Positions 1 to 4,874 of a stretch of DNA of 6,166 bases are shown piece by piece. This DNA comes from Actinomycetes bacterium. GTDB lineage: Bacteria > Actinomycetota > Thermoleophilia > Solirubrobacterales > Solirubrobacteraceae. Under the pieces are notes generated by a model. That model made no database searches. It had not been told where the DNA came from and was given only the letters and a program-made list of their open reading frames with translations. The stretch is from assembly GCA_023405705.1 (NCBI GenBank), contig JAEXXR010000553.1, positions 1 through 6,166 on the forward strand. The letters run 5' to 3'. Both the position numbers and the translations under genes were made by a program. The stretch's first letter is position 1. The number at the start of each line of letters is the position of its first letter.

Positions 1-79
1 CTGGTGGCAGCTCCAGCTCGCGCCCCAGGACGAGCCCGCCGGCGAAGCGCCTGCCGAGCCGGGTGTCGTCGCGGCGTGA
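1..79 (+). CDS. C-terminal end of an unidentified protein (partial, runs off the left edge)
   Basis: The frame starting at base 2 is open to the TGA at 77-79 and encodes 25 residues, beginning WWQLQLAPQDEP and ending PGVVAA. Nearly all codons end in G or C, as in the real genes of this window, which supports a true coding end rather than a chance frame. The tail is rich in Ala, Pro and Glu, typical of a disordered C-terminus, and gives no clue to function. The gene converges on the alcohol dehydrogenase, with 42 bp between the stop codons. Its start and identity lie outside the window. It could still be a chance open frame, since so little is visible. Confidence 0.5.
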   Translation, partial: WWQLQLAPQDEPAGEAPAEPGVVAA

Positions 80-125
80 GCGCGGCGGCCGCGATGGCGC
101 GCGCCGCACCCGCGCCGCCGCTCAC
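76..125. terminator. inverted repeat spanning both convergent stop codons; possible bidirectional terminator
   Basis: GTGAGC (76-81) plus GGCGGC (84-89) on the left pair with GCCGCC (114-119) plus GCTCAC (120-125) on the right. This gives a 12-bp stem with a 2-nt bulge (82-83). The 24-nt loop holds a further self-complementary stretch, GGCGCGCGCC (96-105). Each arm contains the stop codon of one convergent gene. No T-tract follows on either strand, so this is not a classical intrinsic terminator. Stem-only terminators are common in high-GC actinobacteria, which makes the call plausible but unproven. Confidence 0.35.
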
Positions 126-1162
126 GGCATGATCACGGCGCGGCCCGTCAGCCTGCCGGCGCGCATCCGCTCGTAGGCGACCATCACGTCGTCGAGCGCG
201 AACGTCTCGACGGCCGCTCTCAGGCGGCCCGCGGCGGCGAGCGCCAGCACCTCGCGCAGCTCGACGGCGCTGCCCCAGTAGGGGCCGGTGACCGTCGCGT
301 CGTAGGGCAGCAGGCCGTTGCCGGCGGGGATCGCCCCGCCGCCGATCCCGACGATCGAGATGCAGCCGCCGCTGCGCACGGTCGCGGCGGCGAGGTCGAC
401 GGTCGGCTGCGCGCCGACGAGGTCGAGCACCAGCTCGGCGCCGACGCCTCTCGTCAGCTCGCGGATCTCGCCAGCCGCGTCGGCGTTCGACAGGAAGGCG
501 GCGTGGGCGCCCAGTCTCTTCGCGTGCGCGAGCTTCTCCTCGGAGGTGTCGACCGCGACGATCCGCGCCGGGCTCAGCTCGCGCAGGATCTGCACCGCCA
601 TGTGCCCGAGCCCGCCGACGCCGATCGCGACCGCGGTCGAGCCGGGGACGAGCAGCGGCAGCGCCGCCTTGATCGCGTGGTACGGCGTCAGGCCGGCGTC
701 GGTCAGCGGCGCCGCCTGGATCGGGTCGAGGTCGCCGAGCGGGACCAGCAGCCGCTGGTCGGGGACCAGCTCGTACTCGGCCATGCCGCCGTCGAAGCCG
801 AGCCCGCCGCCCATCCCGCCCAGCTCGCCGGTGCGCTCGCAGAGGTTCTCCTCCGACAGCCGGCAGGGACGGCAGCGGCCGCAGCCCCACGGCCCGTAGA
901 CGGCGACCGGGTCGCCCTCCCGCCAGCCGGTCACGCCGGCGCCGAGCGCGGCGATCGTGCCGGTGTTCTCGTGGCCGAGCGTGAACGGCGGCCTGATCGC
1001 GTCGGGCGCCTGCTCCGCCGACCAGTCCATCAGGTGGATGTCGGAGTGGCAGGCGCCGGCGCCCGCGACCTTGATCAGCACCTCGCCGGGACCCGGGTCG
1101 GGCGTCGGCACGTCGGTCAGCTCGGGCGGCGCGCCCCAGTCGGTCAGTCGCAAGGCTCGCAT
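122..1162 (-). CDS. zinc-dependent NAD(H) alcohol dehydrogenase, medium-chain family, ADH-A-like
   Basis: Predicted cytoplasmic 346-residue oxidoreductase interconverting alcohols (probably secondary) and ketones or aldehydes with NAD. The N-terminal GroES-like domain carries the catalytic zinc ligands Cys38 (in CHSD), His64 (GHE, 63-65) and probably Asp155 (PLTDAGLTPYHA). Cys94, Cys97, Cys100 and Cys108 form the structural zinc lobe. The Rossmann domain has GVGGLG at 181-186 and an acidic residue, Asp205, at the end of strand 2, which favours NAD over NADP. Length and several segments (AVYGPWGCG, PLTDAGLTPYHAI, TGPYWG) match my memory of Rhodococcus ruber ADH-A, a sec-alcohol dehydrogenase. 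The ATG at 1160-1162 has a GGGAAGG ribosome binding site 8 nt upstream. It is the last gene of a minus-strand group, 55 bp after the membrane protein gene. The family is certain; the substrate is inferred. Confidence 0.93.
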   Translation of the reverse strand: MRALRLTDWGAPPELTDVPTPDPGPGEVLIKVAGAGACHSDIHLMDWSAEQAPDAIRPPFTLGHENTGTIAALGAGVTGWREGDPVAVYGPWGCGRCRPCRLSEENLCERTGELGGMGGGLGFDGGMAEYELVPDQRLLVPLGDLDPIQAAPLTDAGLTPYHAIKAALPLLVPGSTAVAIGVGGLGHMAVQILRELSPARIVAVDTSEEKLAHAKRLGAHAAFLSNADAAGEIRELTRGVGAELVLDLVGAQPTVDLAAATVRSGGCISIVGIGGGAIPAGNGLLPYDATVTGPYWGSAVELREVLALAAAGRLRAAVETFALDDVMVAYERMRAGRLTGRAVIMP

Positions 1163-1170
1163 GGGTTCGG

Positions 1171-1177
1171 CCTTCCC
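1171..1177 (-). promoter_or_regulatory. ribosome binding site of the alcohol dehydrogenase
   Basis: On the minus strand this reads CGGGAAGG with 8 nt to the ATG at 1162. The purine-rich core and spacing fit Shine-Dalgarno pairing and support the chosen start. It differs from the two upstream minus-strand genes, which lack a well-spaced site. Confidence 0.6.
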
Positions 1178-1217
1178 GGCGGGGGTGGCGCGAAACGTCG
1201 TGGCGCCGCGGCGCTCC

Positions 1218-1820
1218 TCAGCCCATGCCGGCGGAGAAGCGGGCGTTCGGCTCGGCGCCGGCGAATCTGATCCCGCGCGGGTACGGCTGCTCGACGTCGA
1301 CGACCGCGCACCACGCTCTGCTGCCGTCGTCGATCTTCGGGACGCAGACGCGGTAGACGCTGCCGTCGACGATCGGCACGACGTCGGCCAGCTCGACGTG
1401 GCGGCGGAAGACGGCCGGCGCCTGCTCGTCGGCGCCGATCCACGCCTTGCCGCGCGCGAGCGCCTCCTGCTGCGCAGCGGCGTTGCGCTCCAGCGTCTCG
1501 TGGTTGCGCAGGCCGGCGAACAGCATCCCGGCGCCGAGCAGCAGCACGAGCACGATCCCGGCGCGGTCGCGCGCGAGGAAGAACGGCAGCGACGGTTGCG
1601 CGCGGCGCAGCAGCAGCCCCGCGAACGGCGCCACGGCGACGACGACGATCATGTTGAGGACGGCCGCGAGCAGCAGCCCGCCGACGAGGTCGGGCCCCTC
1701 GCCCGAGACCGGCAGCCGCGACAGCAGCACGCCCTCGGCGACCACGAGCACCGCCAGCAGCGGCGCCAGCGGGGCGCCGCGCAGGCGCCACCGCAGCCGC
1801 GTGAGCCAGACGCGCTCCAT
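1218..1820 (-). CDS. uncharacterised membrane protein: three TM helices and a two-cysteine extracytoplasmic C-terminal domain
   Basis: A 200-residue protein I cannot assign to a named family. The basic N-terminus (residues 1-14, several Arg) is followed by hydrophobic helices at about 17-35, 44-71 and 87-104. Arg-rich segments at 1-14 and 72-86 (RR, RDR) put the N-terminus and the second loop inside by the positive-inside rule. The roughly 95-residue C-terminal part is therefore predicted outside. It begins with a polar, probably helical stretch (105-125) and then a beta-rich region with Cys159 and Cys171, which could form a disulfide. No catalytic motif is evident. The start at 1818-1820 is ATG; GGAG lies only 3 nt upstream, and a TACGCT hexamer 7 nt before the ATG hints at leaderless expression. 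It lies between carbonic anhydrase (96 bp upstream) and alcohol dehydrogenase (55 bp downstream). Existence is well supported by hydrophobic pattern and codon bias. Confidence 0.82.
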   Translation of the reverse strand: MERVWLTRLRWRLRGAPLAPLLAVLVVAEGVLLSRLPVSGEGPDLVGGLLLAAVLNMIVVVAVAPFAGLLLRRAQPSLPFFLARDRAGIVLVLLLGAGMLFAGLRNHETLERNAAAQQEALARGKAWIGADEQAPAVFRRHVELADVVPIVDGSVYRVCVPKIDDGSRAWCAVVDVEQPYPRGIRFAGAEPNARFSAGMG

Positions 1821-1827
1821 GCGCTCC

Positions 1828-1833
1828 AGCGTA
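1828..1833 (-). promoter_or_regulatory. candidate -10 element (TACGCT) for the membrane protein gene
   Basis: TACGCT on the minus strand fits the actinobacterial TANNNT -10 pattern. It ends 7 nt before the ATG, so transcription would start at or next to the start codon. No TTGAC-like -35 box is seen 16-18 bp upstream. If active, the membrane protein gene would be at least partly independent of the carbonic anhydrase gene. Confidence 0.25.
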
Positions 1834-1916
1834 CGCGCTCGCGGACGGTGCGCCCGCAGCCCGCCGGGCGGGTGCCGGCGGACATGGGCGGGGCCGGGCG
1901 CGACCCGCCGCCCCGC

Positions 1917-2537
1917 TCAGCGCGTCAGCGGCAGGAAGGCGTCGGCCTCGACGTCGTAGACCTGGACCTCGCCGGACTTGATGTCGTAGACCCAGCCGTG
2001 GATCGCGAAATCGGGCTCGGACAGGCGCGAGGCGATGAACGGCAGGCCGCGCAGGTGCTCGAGCTGGACGAGCACGTGCTCGCCGACGGCGACCCGCATC
2101 AGCTCGTCGCCCGACAGGTGCGCGTAGCGCTCGGCGACGATCCGGCCGGTCTCCTGCGAGCTGAGCAGCCACTGCTCCAGCGTCGGCAGGCCCGCGATCT
2201 TCTGCGGGTTGAGGATCGCGTCGACCGCGCCGCAGTGGGTGTGGCCGCAGACGACGACGTCGCGGACGCCGAGCACCTCGACGGCGAACTCCAGCGACGC
2301 CGCCTCGCCGGGCGCGTCGCCGCCGGCCGCCGGGACGATGTTGCCGGCGTTGCGGACGAGGAAGATGTCGCCCGGCGCCGCCTGGGTGAACATCTCGGGC
2401 AGGACGCGCGAGTCCGAGCAGCTGACGAGCGCGATCTGCGGTCTCTGGCCGTCGACCGCGAGGCGCTCCATCAGCGTCTTCCGGCTCTGGAACCCGTCCC
2501 TCTGGAAGTCGTGGATGCCGCGCAGGAGGTTTCTCAT
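1917..2537 (-). CDS. beta-class carbonic anhydrase
   Basis: A 206-residue cytoplasmic zinc enzyme catalysing reversible hydration of CO2 to bicarbonate. All signature residues are visible. CSDSR (40-44) supplies zinc ligand Cys40 and the Asp42/Arg44 dyad; GHTHCGA (98-104) supplies zinc ligands His99 and Cys102. RNAGNIV (63-69), the SLEFAVEVLGV helix and the C-terminal HGWVYDIKSG are also typical. Overall it resembles the CynT-like branch, but no cyanase gene is adjacent, so cyanate metabolism is not implied. I chose ATG at 2535-2537; an in-frame TTG at 2538-2540 would add one residue. There is no convincing ribosome binding site, and a -10-like hexamer lies 8 nt upstream, so leaderless translation is likely. 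It is transcribed divergently from the dehydrogenase operon. It may supply bicarbonate for carboxylation reactions, which is inference from enzyme class only. Confidence 0.96.
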   Translation of the reverse strand: MRNLLRGIHDFQRDGFQSRKTLMERLAVDGQRPQIALVSCSDSRVLPEMFTQAAPGDIFLVRNAGNIVPAAGGDAPGEAASLEFAVEVLGVRDVVVCGHTHCGAVDAILNPQKIAGLPTLEQWLLSSQETGRIVAERYAHLSGDELMRVAVGEHVLVQLEHLRGLPFIASRLSEPDFAIHGWVYDIKSGEVQVYDVEADAFLPLTR

Positions 2538-2539
2538 CA

Positions 2540-2557
2540 AGCGCCATCGTAGGCGCT
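2540..2557. promoter_or_regulatory. 18-bp dyad enclosing a -10-like hexamer at the carbonic anhydrase start; candidate promoter/operator
   Basis: AGCGCC (2540-2545) and GGCGCT (2552-2557) are perfect inverted arms around a 6-nt centre at 2546-2551. On the minus strand that centre reads TACGAT, a good TANNNT -10 element. It ends 8 nt before the ATG of the carbonic anhydrase gene, so the transcript would be leaderless or nearly so. No -35 consensus is present. Symmetry over a -10 box is what a repressor operator would look like, but in such GC-rich DNA short dyads also arise by chance. Confidence 0.35.
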
Positions 2558-2757
2558 CGCCCAGCGAAACCGGTGCGGTCCGATGCGTGACGTTCCGACG
2601 AAATGGGACTCACCCACCCCATCGGGGGGTCGTGCGAGGAGTAGCCTGCAAAGCGATGTGTCCCCTGTGGTCGTGCTCGGTCGGAGATCCCGGAAGAGCG
2701 CGCGGGGAGCCGGACGGAGATCCCGCTTCCGGTTCACGAACGAAAGGGTGAGGCAGG
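2558..2757 (+). promoter_or_regulatory. divergent intergenic region and probable leader of the 2-oxo acid dehydrogenase operon
   Basis: No credible gene lies here. TAGCCT at 2642-2647 is the only plus-strand TANNNT match I find upstream of the operon; no -35 consensus is seen 16-18 bp before it. A start near 2654 would give a leader of about 100 nt. A short hairpin, ACCCC (2616-2620) with GGGGT (2626-2630), lies upstream. Within the leader are a 15-nt direct repeat (2678-2692, 2711-2725) and an inverted repeat CCGGAAG (2690-2696) with CTTCCGG (2726-2732). The latter ends 10 nt before the ribosome binding region. These could bind a regulator or shape the mRNA leader. Function is inferred from position only. 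Confidence 0.4.
2678..2725 (+). repeat. 15-nt direct repeat pair, CGGWCGGAGATCCCG, 33-bp period
   Basis: The copies at 2678-2692 and 2711-2725 are identical except for T/A at the fourth position. The 33-bp period is close to three helical turns, which would place both copies on about the same DNA face. They lie between the candidate -10 and the ribosome binding site of the E1 alpha gene. No regulator gene is in view to pair with them. Confidence 0.55.
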
Positions 2758-3831
2758 ATGGCCACGACTGTGCGACCGGCGGCGGCAGCCGACGGGGTCC
2801 CCGACGTACCGGGTCACCTGACCCGCGCGGACCGAACCGAGCTGCTGCGCGCGATGCTCTCGATGCGATTGCTGGAGCAGCGCGCGATGAGCCTCTACAG
2901 ACAGGGCAGAGTCCCCGGCTCCTTCTACGACGGCTTCGGGCAGGAGGCCGTCTCCGCGGGCGCCGCCTTCGCGATGGCCGCCGAGGACCGGCTCTGCATC
3001 CTCCACCGCGACCTCGCGGCCCACGTCGTCCGCGGCGTCGAGCCCGAGCGGATCCTCGCCCAGTACATGGGCCGCGCCACCGGCGTCACGCGCGGCCGCG
3101 ACGGGAACGTCCACTTCGGCGACAAGGACCGCGGCTGCGTCGGGATGGTCTCGATGCTGCCCGACATGATGCTCGTCGCGACCGGGATGGCGATGGCCTT
3201 CAAGCTGCGCGGGGAGGCGCGTGCGGCGCTGACCTTCTTCGGCGACGGCTCGACCTCGCGCGGCGACTTCCACGAGGCGCTCAACTGGGCGGCCGTGCAG
3301 AGGCTGCCGGCGATCTTCGTGCTGGAGAACAACCAGTACGCCTACTCGACCCCGACCGCGCTCCAGTACGCCGCCGACCCGGTCGAGCGCGCCCGCGCCT
3401 ACGGGATGCGCGGCGAGACGGTCGACGGCAACGACGTCGAGGCGATGTTCGAGGTCGTCCGCGCGGCGCGCGAGCGGGCCGTGGAGGGCGGCGGCCCGAC
3501 GCTGATCGAGGCCGTCACGATGCGGATGCACGGCCACGCCGCCCACGACGACATGCGCTACGTCCCGGCCGAGCAGCTCGCCGCCTGGCGGGAGCGCGAC
3601 CCGGTCGACATGCAGGAGCGGCGGCTGCTGGCGCTGGATCCGCCGGTCGACGTCGCGGCGCTGCGTGCCGAGGTGCAGGCCGAGGTCGACGCCGCGACCG
3701 AGGTCGCGCTGGCCGCGCCGATGCCCGACCCGGCGACCGCGCTGGAGGGCCTCTTCGCCGACGAGGCCGTCCCGCTCGGCGACGGACGGGCGCCGTGGAG
3801 CGGGTTCGCGACGACCGGCAAGGAGGCGTGA
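2758..3831 (+). CDS. 2-oxo acid dehydrogenase (pyruvate/branched-chain/acetoin type) E1 component, alpha subunit
   Basis: A 357-residue subunit of the thiamine diphosphate-dependent E1 heterotetramer, which decarboxylates a 2-oxo acid (or cleaves acetoin) and acylates the lipoyl arm of E2. The thiamine diphosphate/magnesium motif starts at GDG (162-164) and ends at NN (191-192), with GDFHEALN inside it. Other family landmarks are YRQGRVPG (47-54), GQEAV (61-65), HRD (83-85), the MGRATGVTRGRDG segment (about 104-116) and the active-site loop with HGHAAHDD (258-265). Residues 1-20 are an Ala/Pro-rich extension and 300-357 a helical tail, both usual in the family. ATG at 2758 follows AAAGGGTG (2743-2750) with 7 nt spacing. 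It is the first gene of the operon; the beta subunit starts 2 bp after its stop. Residues deciding pyruvate versus branched-chain versus acetoin substrates cannot be read reliably by eye, so I give no symbol. Confidence 0.94.
   Translation: MATTVRPAAAADGVPDVPGHLTRADRTELLRAMLSMRLLEQRAMSLYRQGRVPGSFYDGFGQEAVSAGAAFAMAAEDRLCILHRDLAAHVVRGVEPERILAQYMGRATGVTRGRDGNVHFGDKDRGCVGMVSMLPDMMLVATGMAMAFKLRGEARAALTFFGDGSTSRGDFHEALNWAAVQRLPAIFVLENNQYAYSTPTALQYAADPVERARAYGMRGETVDGNDVEAMFEVVRAARERAVEGGGPTLIEAVTMRMHGHAAHDDMRYVPAEQLAAWRERDPVDMQERRLLALDPPVDVAALRAEVQAEVDAATEVALAAPMPDPATALEGLFADEAVPLGDGRAPWSGFATTGKEA
3820..3826 (+). promoter_or_regulatory. ribosome binding site setting the E1 beta start
   Basis: AAGGAGG lies inside the last codons of the alpha gene, 7 nt before ATG 3834. 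It is near-perfect for pairing with the 16S rRNA tail. It fixes this start over the in-frame ATG at 3900 and over the upstream in-frame ATG at 2583, which would extend through the whole alpha gene. Confidence 0.85.
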
Positions 3832-3833
3832 CC

Positions 3834-4874
3834 ATGGCCGTCACCGAGCCGCGAGTTCCCGGGCGGCCGGCGCCGGCGGGCGACGGAGCGGAGCTCGCGA
3901 TGCGAAGCACCATGACCTACCTGCAGGCGATCTCCGACGGCCTGCGCGAGGAGATGCGCGCCGACGAGCGCGTCTTCGTGATGGGCGAGGACGTCGGCGT
4001 CTTCGGCGGCGCCTTCAAGGTCACCGACGGCTTCGTCGACGAGTTCGGCACCGACCGCGTGATGGACACGCCGCTGGCCGAGTCCGGGATCGTCGGGACG
4101 GCCGTCGGCGCCGCGGTCGTCGGCATGCGGCCGGTCTGCGAGATGCAGTTCGCCGACTTCGTCGCCTGCGGCTTCGACCAGCTCGTCAACGTCGCGGGCA
4201 AGATGCACTACCGCCAGGGCCTCGCCGTGCCGATCACCGTGCGGCTGCCGAGCGGCGGCGGCTTCTCCGGCGGGCCGTTCCATTCGCAGAACCCGGAGGC
4301 GTGGTTCATGCACTCCCCGGGGATCAAGGTCGTCGCGCCGTCGACCCCCGAGGACGCGAAGGGCCTGCTGATCGCGGCGATCCGCGACCCCAACCCGGTC
4401 GTCTACCTGGAGCACAAGCACCTCTATCGCCGCGTCAAGGGCGAGGTGCCGGCCGGGACCTACGAGACGGACTTCAGCGCCCGCGTCGCGCGCGAGGGGA
4501 GCGACCTCGTCGTGATCGCCTACGGCGCGATGGTCCACACGGCGCTGGAGGCGACCGCGCCCGAGCAGCTCGACGGCGCCGCGGTCGAGGTGCTCGACCT
4601 GCGCTCGCTCGTGCCGCTCGACGAGGCGGCGATCCTCGCGAGCGTCCGCAGGTGCTCGAAGGTCGTCGTGCTCGACGAGGCGAACGCGACCTGCGCCGCC
4701 GGCGCCCAGGTCGCGTCGCTGATCGCCGAGAAGGCGTTCGAGCACCTCGACGGACCGGTCGTGCGCGTCGCCTCGCCGGACGTGCCGATCCCCTTCTCGC
4801 CGCCGTTGGAGCAGGCGGTGCTGCCCGGCGTCGAGCGCGTGAAGGAGGCCTGCCGTGATCTCCTCGCGTACTGA
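3834..4874 (+). CDS. 2-oxo acid dehydrogenase E1 component, beta subunit
   Basis: A 346-residue transketolase-like partner of the alpha subunit. The N-terminal pyrimidine-binding domain begins after a disordered Pro/Ala-rich stretch (1-22). It contains GEDVG (51-55), PLAESGIVGTAVGAA (80-94) with Glu83 as the predicted cofactor-activating glutamate, and the active-site His150 in GPFHSQNPEAW. The C-terminal transketolase domain shows LDLRSLVPLDEAAI (254-267), VLDEAN (279-284) and the closing PDVPIPFSPPLEQAVLP (315-331). Length is ordinary for family members (about 325-350). The gene starts 2 bp after the alpha stop, and the E2 gene starts inside its last codons, indicating coupled translation and matched subunit output. 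The beta family covers pyruvate, branched-chain and acetoin complexes alike, so substrate remains open. Confidence 0.95.
   Translation: MAVTEPRVPGRPAPAGDGAELAMRSTMTYLQAISDGLREEMRADERVFVMGEDVGVFGGAFKVTDGFVDEFGTDRVMDTPLAESGIVGTAVGAAVVGMRPVCEMQFADFVACGFDQLVNVAGKMHYRQGLAVPITVRLPSGGGFSGGPFHSQNPEAWFMHSPGIKVVAPSTPEDAKGLLIAAIRDPNPVVYLEHKHLYRRVKGEVPAGTYETDFSARVAREGSDLVVIAYGAMVHTALEATAPEQLDGAAVEVLDLRSLVPLDEAAILASVRRCSKVVVLDEANATCAAGAQVASLIAEKAFEHLDGPVVRVASPDVPIPFSPPLEQAVLPGVERVKEACRDLLAY
4842..4848 (+). promoter_or_regulatory. ribosome binding site setting the GTG start of E2
   Basis: AAGGAGG sits within the end of the beta gene, 6 nt before GTG 4855. It is the same core sequence as the site before E1 beta, and it supports the non-ATG start and the 20-bp overlap of the two genes. 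Confidence 0.85.

Noticed and set aside
1187..1207. GGCGC/GCGCC hairpin in the gap before the alcohol dehydrogenase
   Set aside because: Only a 5-bp stem with an 11-nt loop, not followed by a T-tract, so it is indistinguishable from background in this composition.
1860..1872. Palindrome CCCGCCGGGCGGG between the carbonic anhydrase and membrane protein genes, as a terminator
   Set aside because: The arms meet with one base between them, leaving at best a 5-bp stem with a 3-nt loop, and no T-tract follows. Short GC palindromes are common here by chance.
1917..2537. Assigning the carbonic anhydrase as cynT of a cyanate operon
   Set aside because: No cyanase or cyanate transporter is adjacent. 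Resemblance to CynT alone does not establish that role.
2538..2540. TTG as the carbonic anhydrase start codon
   Set aside because: It adds a single residue before an in-frame ATG and has no better ribosome binding site. ATG 2535-2537 is simpler, though a leaderless TTG start is not excluded.
957..2552. Plus-strand open frame (531 codons) antisense to the minus-strand gene group
   Set aside because: The translation is rich in Arg, Asp, Ala and Gln without motifs and lies fully opposite well-supported genes.
1144..2622. Long minus-strand open frame (492 codons) overlapping both the carbonic anhydrase and the membrane protein genes
   Set aside because: Its product is low-complexity Arg/Ala/Pro-rich and overlaps two genes with clear family or membrane features in another frame. 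Such frames are expected in very GC-rich DNA.
2583..3833. In-frame extension of E1 beta upstream to ATG 2583, which would make a 763-residue protein
   Set aside because: The extension overlaps the whole E1 alpha gene out of frame and is low-complexity. The AAGGAGG before ATG 3834 gives a normal beta subunit length.
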